Positions 33,322-40,310 of a DNA stretch of 40,310 nt are shown here, one piece after another. The notes under the pieces are model-generated. The model was not told the DNA's origin. It worked only from the letters and a program-made list of their open reading frames with translations, and searched no databases. Every line of letters starts with the position of its first letter. The first letter of the stretch is position 1. The position numbers were made by a program, and so were the translations under genes. Origin of the DNA: Acidobacteriaceae bacterium (GTDB lineage: Bacteria > Acidobacteriota > Terriglobia > Terriglobales > Acidobacteriaceae); NCBI GenBank assembly GCA_030039675.1, contig JASHVE010000274.1:1-40310 (forward strand), read 5' to 3'.

Positions 33322-33420
33322 CACCTCCGAGGGCTGCTCGGACCAGAGGGGAAACGAGCAGCAGGCCCGGAATGACGCAGCGGCAGGTCGATGCCGGCAG
33401 CCGCGCCTGCCGTGAGGATG
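33322..33420 (+). ncRNA. Candidate SRP-like (4.5S) RNA
   Basis: A GC-rich segment that folds as one long irregular hairpin: CACCTC pairs with GAGG-TG, GGCTGC-T-CGG with CCG-GCAGCC, and ACC with GGT. The tip carries CAGGCCCGGAATGACGCAGC (33362-33381), which agrees with 17 of 20 bases of the conserved domain IV loop of bacterial SRP RNA (CAGGTCCGGAAGGAAGCAGC). Length near 95 nt fits small SRP RNA. Against it, the GGAA closing pair and one base of the symmetric loop differ, and no clear promoter or T-run was found. Neither strand shows a plausible gene. Confidence 0.45.
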
Positions 33421-33506
33421 CGGCGAAAGATTTGGCGGACGACCGATCATCCGCCCATCGGTGGCTCAACCAAGGTAGGAGTTGGCCTTCCTGCTTTCCC
33501 GGCGTT

Positions 33507-33512
33507 TACAAT
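33507..33512 (+). promoter_or_regulatory. -10 element before the PPIase gene
   Basis: TACAAT, 51 bases upstream of the preferred ATG. It lies inside the longer open frame from 33482 and argues against that earlier start. Confidence 0.4.
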
Positions 33513-33562
33513 GGCGTCTATGCACTAAGCGGCTGCGGATGGCCGCTTCGCGCGCTGAACCT

Positions 33563-35290
33563 ATGACTTTCAGACTTTTCCTCGCTCCTGCTGCGTTCGG
33601 CACCTTGCTTGCCGTTGCGACTCTTCCGGCGCAAGCCCAGAACAACGCGCCGGCCAGCCCTTACGGCGGCTCGATAGTCGAAGACATCATCGCCCGCGTC
33701 AACGACCAAATCATCACCCAGTCCGACTATGACCGCGCGATGAGCGAGATGGACCAGGAAGCGCGTCAGCACGACGAGACAATGCAGCAGATGGCCGCCG
33801 AGCACAAGGACCTGCTGCGCAGCCTGATCGATCAGCAGCTTTGGCTCTCTAAGGGTAAGGAGCTTGGCATCACCGGTGATACGGAGCTCGTAAAGCGGCT
33901 CGATGAGATCCGCAAGCAGTACAATCTCGACTCGCTGGAGGACCTGGAAAAGGCCGCGAAAGAGCAGGGCGTCTCATTCGAGGACTTCAAGGCCAACATC
34001 CGCAATGGCATCATCACGCAGGAGGTGATGCGCCAGGAGGTAGGTGAGCACATTCAGTTCACACCCGGCGAGGCGATGCGCTACTACGACGCGCACAAGC
34101 AGGACTACACGCAGCCGGAAAGCGAAAGGTTAAGCGAGATTCTCATCGCCGCCAATGCAGACGATTCCGCGAAGCAGGCTGCGGCCAAGACGAAGGCCGA
34201 CGATATCGAGGCCCGCCTGCACGCCGGCGGCGACTTTGCCCAGTTGGCGCGCAGCTTCAGCGAAGGGCCAACCGCCGGCGAGGGAGGCGACTTGGGCCAG
34301 TACAAGCACGGCCAGTTGCCCAAGGCGCTCGAAGACAAAACATTCTCGCTCAATACAGGGCAATACACCGATCCGATCCTGACTCGCCAGGGCTATATCA
34401 TCCTCAAGGTCGTGCAGCACAACGCCGGCGGTCCGGCCCCCTACAAGGACGTGGAGCAGCAGGTCGAAGAATCTCTCTACGAGAGCCGCATGGAGCCTGC
34501 GATTCGTGCATATCTGAACAAGATGCGTGACGAGGCCGCGATCTTCATCAAACCGGGCTACGTGGACACCGGCGCAACCTACGCCGAGCTGCATCCGAGC
34601 GTCTCGTTCAGCGCCTACGTTCCACCCGCTCCCAAGAAGAAGGCCAAGGTAGAGCGCACGCGTTTCCGCGAAAGCACGCACACCTTCCGGCAGAAGTCCC
34701 CGCAGGAGGCAGCGCCCGAGGAGGCTGCAGCTCCAGCCTCGCAGCAAGCTGCTCCCGCGAAGGGAAAGAAGAACAAGAAGGATAAGAACACCGAGGTAGC
34801 CACCGAGAAGCCCGGCAAGAAGGAAAAAATTCGTTTTGGCCAGGCTCCACGTGAGACTTTGCCCGCGGCAGCCAATAACTCGGCAACCGAAAATGCAGGC
34901 GCCTTGCCGGAGACGGCCGATAACTCGCAGCAGCCGGTGAATCCGCTGGAACCGACGCGGTCAGCGGAGAAGACCCGGTTCAGCGATCGCGCCCGTACAG
35001 CGAAGAAGGGCAAGTCGAAGCAGGCGTCACTGATGGATGCGGATGCGCCCGCGCCACCTGACGCCGCGGAAGTGGCCGACCAGGAGACGCAGTCAGCTCC
35101 GCTGGGACTGGGCGGTGACACGTCCGCCAAGAAGAAGAAAAAGGCCCAAACGACCAGCGAGAAGACCCGCCTGGCCGATAAGAAAAAGACAGCGTCCGAT
35201 TCGACCGCTACTCCGCCGCCACAGCCAACGCCGATCGCTCCGGTGCCGGGAGCTCCCGCTCCGGCGGACGCGCCGAAGCCGCAACAGTAA
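33563..35290 (+). CDS. SurA-like periplasmic PPIase with long basic C-terminal tail
   Basis: A 575-residue exported chaperone. After the signal peptide (MTFRLFLAPAAFGTLLAVATLPAQAQ) come a SurA N-terminal helical domain (VEDIIARVNDQIITQSDYDRAMSEMDQ...) and one parvulin domain (ERLSEILIAAN ... FAQLARSFSEGPTAGEGGDLGQYKHGQLPKALEDKTFSL ... GYIILKV). The last 215 or so residues are Ala/Pro/Lys-rich and include four copies of an E-[KR]-[TI]-R-[FL] motif (near nucleotides 34650, 34825, 34963 and 35153). SurA-type proteins guide outer-membrane proteins; the tail is unusual and may bind the envelope or nucleic acid. The earlier ATG at 33482 lies upstream of the likely promoter, so 33563 (or 33539) is preferred. 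Confidence 0.85.
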   Translation: MTFRLFLAPAAFGTLLAVATLPAQAQNNAPASPYGGSIVEDIIARVNDQIITQSDYDRAMSEMDQEARQHDETMQQMAAEHKDLLRSLIDQQLWLSKGKELGITGDTELVKRLDEIRKQYNLDSLEDLEKAAKEQGVSFEDFKANIRNGIITQEVMRQEVGEHIQFTPGEAMRYYDAHKQDYTQPESERLSEILIAANADDSAKQAAAKTKADDIEARLHAGGDFAQLARSFSEGPTAGEGGDLGQYKHGQLPKALEDKTFSLNTGQYTDPILTRQGYIILKVVQHNAGGPAPYKDVEQQVEESLYESRMEPAIRAYLNKMRDEAAIFIKPGYVDTGATYAELHPSVSFSAYVPPAPKKKAKVERTRFRESTHTFRQKSPQEAAPEEAAAPASQQAAPAKGKKNKKDKNTEVATEKPGKKEKIRFGQAPRETLPAAANNSATENAGALPETADNSQQPVNPLEPTRSAEKTRFSDRARTAKKGKSKQASLMDADAPAPPDAAEVADQETQSAPLGLGGDTSAKKKKKAQTTSEKTRLADKKKTASDSTATPPPQPTPIAPVPGAPAPADAPKPQQ

Positions 35291-35421
35291 AGCAGCGCCA
35301 TCTTCTGCGGGCGTGGGTCACGCGAGCCGCGCCGGTTTTGCTTTCAATCGACTGTCAGCCTGCGTGCGGCCCAGATCGTCTTTGGGAGTTCCGAGCCAAC
35401 TGCGTTAATCTTCTCGCAAGA

Positions 35422-36423
35422 ATGAAAGACATTTATATCGCCGATCTGGCTTCGATCGAAGAGGGAAAGCTCTTCGACGGCTTTTTTCTGATTCTGGCCA
35501 AGCAGCAGCGCACCACCAGAACGAACAAACCCTACCTGAACCTGATGCTCGGCGACAAAACCGGCCAGATGGAGGCCCGCATCTGGGAGCCGGGCGATCC
35601 CCGGATCGCCAAGAGCTTCGACCGCGGCGACATCGTAAAAGTGCGCGGCTGCACGGCCCGCTTCGATGACCGCTGCCAGATCAAGGTCGACCAGCTCCGG
35701 CTCGCGCTGCCGCTTGAAGTGGACAAGACCGATCTTCTGCCCGCGACTTCGTTCGATGTGGATGCTCTTTGGAGCCAACTTCAGGCCAGCGTGGAAAGCG
35801 TTGCGAATCCGCACCTGGAGCGGCTGCTGACGGCACTGCTTTCCGATCCGGTGATCGCAGGCGCCTATCGCGAGGCGCCCGCGGCGCGGGGCCTGCATCA
35901 CGCATGGCTCGGTGGTTTGCTCGAGCATGTGGTAAGTCTGCTGGGGATGGCCGAACGCGTAGCTGCGCACTATCCGTTTCTCGACCGCGATCTGCTCCTC
36001 ACCGGCGTCATTCTGCACGACATCGGCAAGATCCGCGAGTTGAGCTGGACGATCGGCTTCGAGTACACCATCGAAGGCGTTCTGCTCGGGCATATCCAGA
36101 TGGGCGTCGACATGGTGGGAAAAGCCATCGCCGCGCTGCCTGACTTTCCCGACAAGCTGCGCACGCTCGTTCTGCACATCATCCTTTCGCACCACGGCAA
36201 ATTGGAGTTCGGCTCGCCCAAGCTGCCCATGATTCCCGAAGCGCTGGCGCTCAACTTCATCGACGACTTCGACGCCAAAATGCGGGCGGTCATGAGCGAG
36301 TTCGAAAAATCCCTGCGCGAGGGCAAAGCTCCCGATGAGCTTACCGGCAAGGTCTGGTCGCTGGATAACCGGCAGTTGCTGAATACGAAGAGGTGGCTCG
36401 ATTCAGAGTCGCAGAGTTCGTAA
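35422..36423 (+). CDS. YhaM-like 3'-5' exoribonuclease (OB fold plus HD domain)
   Basis: A 333-residue protein combining an N-terminal OB-fold nucleic-acid-binding domain (LFDGFFLILAKQQRTTRTNKPYLNLMLGDKTGQMEARIWEP) with a C-terminal HD domain. The metal-binding residues are visible: GLHHAWLGGLLEHVVSLLGMAERV, then TGVILHDIGKIREL (the HD pair) and ILSHHGKLEFGSPKLPM. This is the arrangement of B. subtilis YhaM, a manganese-dependent 3'-5' exoribonuclease acting on RNA or single-stranded DNA. MKDIYIADL is the normal family start; the frame extends to 35338. There is no good ribosome binding site. It precedes a metalloprotease-like gene by 25 bases. Confidence 0.87.
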   Translation: MKDIYIADLASIEEGKLFDGFFLILAKQQRTTRTNKPYLNLMLGDKTGQMEARIWEPGDPRIAKSFDRGDIVKVRGCTARFDDRCQIKVDQLRLALPLEVDKTDLLPATSFDVDALWSQLQASVESVANPHLERLLTALLSDPVIAGAYREAPAARGLHHAWLGGLLEHVVSLLGMAERVAAHYPFLDRDLLLTGVILHDIGKIRELSWTIGFEYTIEGVLLGHIQMGVDMVGKAIAALPDFPDKLRTLVLHIILSHHGKLEFGSPKLPMIPEALALNFIDDFDAKMRAVMSEFEKSLREGKAPDELTGKVWSLDNRQLLNTKRWLDSESQSS

Positions 36424-36448
36424 AGTGCGGTAGAATCGCGGTACTCCA

Positions 36449-38284
36449 ATGGGCCGCCGGATTTTTTACCTTGTTCTCCTCGCCATCGTTGTTCGCGCGA
36501 GCGCCGCGGTTGCAGACGATCCGTGGGTTGAAGTCACCAGCGCGCACTTCGCTCTGCTCACCGATGCCGGCGAAAAAGAAGGCCGCCGCACTTTGGATCA
36601 GTTCGAGCGCATGCGGTGGGTCTTTCATACCTTGTTTCCGATGGCGAAGGTCGATCCGGCTGAGCCGATCGTCGTGCTGGCGGCAAAGAATCAGAAGACG
36701 TTCAGCGCTCTGGAACCGGCGTCCTATCTAGCCAAGGGGCAATTAAAGATTGGCGGCTACTTCCTGCACTCCTCCGACAAGAACTACATCCTTCTGCGGC
36801 TTGACGAAGAGTACGAACATCCATTCGCTAGCGTGTATCACGAGTACACGCACGTGCAGTTTGCCTCGGCAGATGGATGGCTGCCGCTGTGGCTGAACGA
36901 GGGCATCGCCGAGTTCATGCAGAACACCGATATCAACGGCAAAGATGTGCGTCTCGGCCAGCCAAGCATGGATGACATTCTCTATCTGCGGCAGAACCGC
37001 ATTATTCCGCTGCCTGTGCTTTTTCAGGTAGATTCCAATTCGCCGTATTATCACGAAGAGCAGAAGGGGTCAGTGTTCTACGCGGAGTCCTGGGCTCTTA
37101 CCCACTACCTGCTGGTAACCGATCATCAGAACCGTACGCATCGCGTGGACGATTACACCGCCCTGCTGAGTCAGAACGTCGATCCGGTGACCGCAGCGGA
37201 AAAAGCGTTTGGCGATCTGAAACAACTCGAAGCAGCGCTCCACTCATATATTCAAGCCGCGCAGTACAAAGAGTTTGTGATGTCGAGCGCGGCTGCTCCG
37301 ATTGACGAGTCTTCGTATAAGACCGAAGCACTTGCAAAGACGCAATCGGATGCCGTGAGAGCGGATGTGCTGGCCAGCGTAGGGCGCACCGATGATGCCC
37401 GGGCTCTGCTCGATGCGGTTTTGAAACAGGACCCGAATAACGTACAGGCCCGCGAGACGATGGGATTCCTCGCATCCCATTCGGGAAAGTTCGATGAGGC
37501 GCGAAGGTGGTATGGCGAAGCGGTCAAACTCGGTTCGCAGAATTTTCTTGCCTACTACTATTTCGCCATCTTCTCCATGTACGGCAACGATCAGGAGCCG
37601 GACCCGGAAATCGAGAGCAGCCTGCGCACAGCGATGCGTCTCAATCCGCGCTTTGCTCCGGCTTACGACCGGCTTGCCTCTTACTACGGAATGAGGCACG
37701 AGAATCTCGAAGACGCGCACAGATTGAACGTGCGCGCCGTTGAGCTCGACCCCGCGAATATTGTTTTTCGAGTCAATTCGGCGAGCCTGCTCATGGAGAT
37801 GGATCGCTACTCCGATGCAATGGCGGTTCTTGAAACGGCGGCAAAGATGGCGAAAAAGCCGGAAGACCTCTCCCTGGTGCAGAACAGAATTGAGGAGCTC
37901 AACCGGGTGCAGGCGGCGCGCACGCAACCCGCAGCCGATGCTTCCGCACAGGTCGTCTCCACGCCTGTGGTGGTCTCTGCCGGGCCAAAATACCCCACGA
38001 TGCCGGTTAGCGCGGCGAAGCTCACAGCGGATGGCGTGATCCGCGACGTAAAGTGTAACTATCCAACCGAGATTGAATTTCGGGTGGAGGGCGCGCCGGG
38101 GAAAAATGTCTCCCTTTACGACAACGACTTCACAAATATTGAACTGACTGCGGTTGGATTGACATTTACAGGCTCGGTAAATCCCTGCTCCGATTTCGAA
38201 GGCAAAAAAGCGCGCGTCAAGTATGTTGCCAGCTCTGACAAATCGGTTGACGGGCAGGTGGTTGCAATCGAACTCAGGAAATGA
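36449..38284 (+). CDS. Exported gluzincin metalloprotease-like TPR protein
   Basis: A 611-residue exported protein with a signal peptide (MGRRIFYLVLLAIVVRASAAVA), a peptidase-like domain and C-terminal TPRs (about 300-480). The zinc site is intact: HEYTH at residues 131-135 and WLNEGIAEF with Glu151 as third ligand. The C-terminal 100 residues form a separate beta domain (DGVIRDVKCNYPTEIEFRVEGAPGKNVSLYDNDF). It contrasts with the dead M1-like protein at 28156, which has a similar peptidase-plus-TPR plan. TAGAAT 12 bases before ATG and no Shine-Dalgarno suggest a very short leader. Substrate unknown. Confidence 0.82.
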   Translation: MGRRIFYLVLLAIVVRASAAVADDPWVEVTSAHFALLTDAGEKEGRRTLDQFERMRWVFHTLFPMAKVDPAEPIVVLAAKNQKTFSALEPASYLAKGQLKIGGYFLHSSDKNYILLRLDEEYEHPFASVYHEYTHVQFASADGWLPLWLNEGIAEFMQNTDINGKDVRLGQPSMDDILYLRQNRIIPLPVLFQVDSNSPYYHEEQKGSVFYAESWALTHYLLVTDHQNRTHRVDDYTALLSQNVDPVTAAEKAFGDLKQLEAALHSYIQAAQYKEFVMSSAAAPIDESSYKTEALAKTQSDAVRADVLASVGRTDDARALLDAVLKQDPNNVQARETMGFLASHSGKFDEARRWYGEAVKLGSQNFLAYYYFAIFSMYGNDQEPDPEIESSLRTAMRLNPRFAPAYDRLASYYGMRHENLEDAHRLNVRAVELDPANIVFRVNSASLLMEMDRYSDAMAVLETAAKMAKKPEDLSLVQNRIEELNRVQAARTQPAADASAQVVSTPVVVSAGPKYPTMPVSAAKLTADGVIRDVKCNYPTEIEFRVEGAPGKNVSLYDNDFTNIELTAVGLTFTGSVNPCSDFEGKKARVKYVASSDKSVDGQVVAIELRK

Positions 38285-38285
38285 G

Positions 38286-38738
38286 CTACTCTGCTGATTT
38301 CATCGGATTGAGAACGTTGAGGCCAGTGAAACGATCTTCGTTGTCGGTCACCAGGGTACAGCCGTTGGCCTCGGCGATGGCCGCGTAGATCATCTCGACC
38401 GGCGCGCAGGGCAGCCCGGCGTGTTCGCGTTCGGCCACCAGGCGCGCCCAGACCATCGCAGCCCTGTCATCGAAGTTGAGAACCCGGTTGCCAAAGACCA
38501 CCCGCGGTCCGCGCGGGCCGGTAAACCAGCCCTCCTCCTCGGTGCGCTTTTCTCCCGCGGCCAACTCGAGGATTCCATTCCAGACTTCGGCAAGGTTCAT
38601 TGAGCAAATGTAGAGGTTTTCGTCGGGCTGCTGATCGAGCCATGCGGCAAGCGACTCGGGAGGAGCGGGTGCGAGAATCTTGTTGAGGATACCGGTGTCG
38701 AGCAGATAGCGAGTCACGGGCCGATCCTGCTCCCCCAT
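38286..38738 (-). CDS. PIN-domain (VapC-like) ribonuclease
   Basis: A 150-residue PIN-domain protein. Acidic positions visible are D14 (YLLDTGIL), E51 (NLAEVW), E115 (APVEMIYAA) and D132/D135 (LVTDNEDRF). The third position is normally Asp (D-x-x-IAA) and is Glu here, so activity may be altered. No VapB-like antitoxin precedes it; instead an EVE-domain gene ends 15 bases upstream. An alternative GTG start (VTRYLLDTG) is preceded by GGGGGAG at a wider spacing. It converges on the metalloprotease gene with a single base between the stops. Confidence 0.8.
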   Translation of the reverse strand: MGEQDRPVTRYLLDTGILNKILAPAPPESLAAWLDQQPDENLYICSMNLAEVWNGILELAAGEKRTEEEGWFTGPRGPRVVFGNRVLNFDDRAAMVWARLVAEREHAGLPCAPVEMIYAAIAEANGCTLVTDNEDRFTGLNVLNPMKSAE

Positions 38739-38753
38739 TTCAAGTTGCTGCTT

Positions 38754-39134
38754 CTAGTTCACAAACCAGTCCCACTGCTCCTGGGTCAGCGGTACCACAG
38801 AAAGCCGGCCGATCAGCACCAGGGGTGAGTCGGCGAAGAGCTTTTCGGCCTTGACGGCGGCCAGCGTCTTGGGGTGCTTGAGCCGCTGCCCGGCCTTGAC
38901 CTTCACAATGGGCACCTTCGGGTCGGTCGGGTCCACACTGGTCACCGTGCCGGTGCCGACGGCCGCTTTTTCGTCGCCGGTGTGGTAGAAGATCCACTTC
39001 GTGCCGGCCTTCATCTCGCGGAGGTGCTTGACGGCCGTAGGGTTGGTCACTCCATCCCAGACGGTCTCCTTGTCGCGCAGCAGGTTGTCGAAGGAGTAGA
39101 CATCGGGCTCGCTCTTGAAGAGGAAGTAGCTCAT
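38754..39134 (-). CDS. EVE-domain protein
   Basis: A 126-residue EVE (PUA-like) protein with the family marks FLFKSEPDVYSFDNLLRD, WDGVTNPTAVKHLREMKAGTKWIFYHTGDEKAAVGTG and a final WDWFVN. EVE domains bind modified bases in DNA or RNA, and stand-alone members are common in bacteria. The gene is directly followed by a PIN-domain ribonuclease gene after 15 bases, probably in one transcript. The ligand is unknown. The start MSYFLFKSEP is the canonical N-terminus. Confidence 0.88.
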   Translation of the reverse strand: MSYFLFKSEPDVYSFDNLLRDKETVWDGVTNPTAVKHLREMKAGTKWIFYHTGDEKAAVGTGTVTSVDPTDPKVPIVKVKAGQRLKHPKTLAAVKAEKLFADSPLVLIGRLSVVPLTQEQWDWFVN

Positions 39135-39139
39135 AGGCA

Positions 39140-39266
39140 GTTCACAGTTCGCAGTGCACAGTTGTCAGGGATCAATACCCCTGCAGGATACACCACGTTT
39201 CGCCGGCAGCGGCTTTCGTGCCCAGGTCGCGCCAAAACTGAGAACCTAGAACTGCGAACTGAGAAC
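39140..39266. repeat. Inverted AACTG/CAGTT repeat clusters before aroC
   Basis: GTTCACAGTTCGCAGT (39140-39155) is complementary to ACTGCGAACTGAGAAC (39251-39266) with one mismatch. Each side belongs to a small cluster of AACTG units (for example GAACTGAGAACTG). It fills the gap between divergent EVE and aroC genes and could be an operator array or an mRNA-level structure. Confidence 0.6.
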
Positions 39267-39279
39267 TGACCACTGCCTT

Positions 39280-39285
39280 TACAAT
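39280..39285 (+). promoter_or_regulatory. -10-like TACAAT before aroC
   Basis: TACAAT ends nine bases before the aroC ATG, and there is no Shine-Dalgarno, so the transcript would be nearly leaderless. No consensus -35 is present. Confidence 0.4.
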
Positions 39286-39294
39286 GAAATCAAT

Positions 39295-40310
39295 ATGATC
39301 CGTTTTTCTACCGCCGGCGAATCCCACGGCGAGGCGTTGATTGCGCTTATCTCCGGGCTGCCGGCCGGCGTTCCAGTCGATCTCGAATTCATCAATCGCG
39401 AGCTCTGGCGCCGTCAGCAAGGCTACGGCCGCGGCGGGCGCATGAAGATCGAGACCGACAAGGCGCACATTCTTTCCGGCGTGCGCCACGGCAAGACCAT
39501 CGGCTCGCCGATCGCCATCGAGATCGTGAACCGCGACTGGAAAAACTGGGAGGAGAAGCTACCGGTCGAGGCCGGCGACCCCGCCAAGCATCAGGCCGTC
39601 GCGTCGCCGCGACCCGGCCATGCCGACCTCGCCGGCGCACTCAAGTACAACTTTCCCGACGCCCGCTACGTGCTGGAGCGCGCCTCGGCTCGCGAGTCCA
39701 CTTCGCGCGTGGCCGCCGGAGCCTTTGCCAAGCTGTTTCTCCGCGCATTGGGGATCGAGGTGCTGAGCCACGTGATCCGCGTGGGCCACGCGGAGCTCAG
39801 TCGCCCGGCCACGTGGGACGAGATTGCCGCCGCTGCCGCCAAAGGCGAGGTGACGCTCGCCTGCGTCGATCCCACGACCGAAGAGCACATGAAAGAGCAG
39901 GTGGAGGAGGCCGCGCGCACCGGCGACACGGTGAACGGCGTCTTTGAGGTGGTTGCGCACAATGTACCTGCCGGCCTTGGCACCTACGCCAACTGGGACG
40001 AGCGGCTCGATGGCCTGCTGGCCTGGTCGGTGATGAGCCTGCAGGCGGTCAAAGCTGTCGAGATCGGCCGCGGCGTCACCGCTGCTGAATCCTTCGGCTC
40101 GCAGGTGCACGATCCGATTCACTACGCAACAGAAGACAACGGTAAGCCCACGCGGTTTACCCGTCCGCACAACAACGCCGGCGGCATCGAGGGTGGCGTT
40201 TCGAACGGCGAAGATGTGGTGGTGCGCGGCTACCTGAAGCCGATCTCCACGCTGCGCCGCCCGCTTGAATCGGTGCGCTTCGACACCCGCGAGGCCACCA
40301 GCGCCAGCTA
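39295..40310 (+). CDS. aroC: Chorismate synthase, 3' end cut
   Basis: The first 338 codons of chorismate synthase, which converts EPSP to chorismate with reduced FMN, the last common shikimate-pathway step. The N-terminal MIRFSTAGESHGEALIALISGLPAG, then RRQQGYGRGGRMKIETD, GSPIAIEIVNRDW, RPGHADLAGALKY, ERASARESTSRVAAGA and RPHNNAGGIEGGVSNGEDV are all diagnostic. About 15-50 residues are missing at the right edge. The first pathway gene (aroG) lies about 14 kb to the left. Divergent from the EVE gene. Confidence 0.96.
   Translation, partial: MIRFSTAGESHGEALIALISGLPAGVPVDLEFINRELWRRQQGYGRGGRMKIETDKAHILSGVRHGKTIGSPIAIEIVNRDWKNWEEKLPVEAGDPAKHQAVASPRPGHADLAGALKYNFPDARYVLERASARESTSRVAAGAFAKLFLRALGIEVLSHVIRVGHAELSRPATWDEIAAAAAKGEVTLACVDPTTEEHMKEQVEEAARTGDTVNGVFEVVAHNVPAGLGTYANWDERLDGLLAWSVMSLQAVKAVEIGRGVTAAESFGSQVHDPIHYATEDNGKPTRFTRPHNNAGGIEGGVSNGEDVVVRGYLKPISTLRRPLESVRFDTREATSAS

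Noticed and set aside
33482-33562. Longer N-terminus of the SurA-like protein
   Set aside because: It lies across the probable promoter and would place 27 non-signal residues in front of a perfect signal peptide.

Overview
The window looks like a chromosomal stretch of an Acidobacteriota bacterium, most likely Terriglobia/Acidobacteriaceae. The grounds are high GC, many ribosome binding sites of the AGGAG type, a Gram-negative envelope gene (lpxB), and several secreted families that I associate with this group: a von Willebrand-like exported protein, TPR metalloprotease-like proteins, an S41 protease and an omega-like 73-residue protein. That assignment rests on recognition, not on a database search. 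Both ends cut a gene: a NahK-like sugar kinase on the left and chorismate synthase aroC on the right.

Layout. 1-2344 (minus): a hexosamine-kinase-like gene, a nucleotidyltransferase and an unknown gene. 2607-4494 (plus): a YfgM-like TPR protein, then an ECF sigma factor overlapping a membrane partner. 4523-8144: a YvlD-like membrane protein, an exported purine nucleoside permease family protein lying between two copies of a palindromic repeat, a glycerol facilitator and a small membrane protein. 8156-14658: uxaA, rsmE, a tiny lysine/alanine-only gene with its own promoter and hairpins, sdaA, a DinB-like protein and comM. 14659-17310: a sparse region with two small genes (one omega-like) ahead of rho. 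17412-19143: tRNA-Ala(CGC) with a duplicated 3' end, then a HAD-UbiA fusion. 19262-23511 (minus): the heat-shock cluster hrcA-grpE-dnaJ behind a VWA-like exported protein. 23913-28100: a small exported protein, aroG, an AT-richer accessory patch (HNH nuclease plus hicAB) and lpxB. 28156-38284: envelope and proteolysis genes (M1-like pseudopeptidase with TPRs, an exported unknown, ctpA, a candidate SRP-like RNA, a SurA-like PPIase, a YhaM-like exonuclease, an intact gluzincin-TPR protein). 38286-40310: a PIN-domain gene paired with an EVE-domain gene, then aroC.

The most unusual material is not a single gene. Four intergenic copies of a 117-136 bp imperfect palindrome (5010, 6451, 23725, 31122) share ends and a central hairpin; one copy looks like a hybrid of two subtypes. 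Other points worth a look are the 27-residue K/A peptide gene with a near-consensus promoter, an M1-family protein that has lost its zinc-binding and catalytic residues, a terminator-like hairpin in the ctpA leader, a candidate SRP-like RNA, the duplicated tRNA 3' end, nested palindromes in front of aroG, and an EVE-PIN gene pair. No CRISPR array, complete insertion sequence or prophage was seen.
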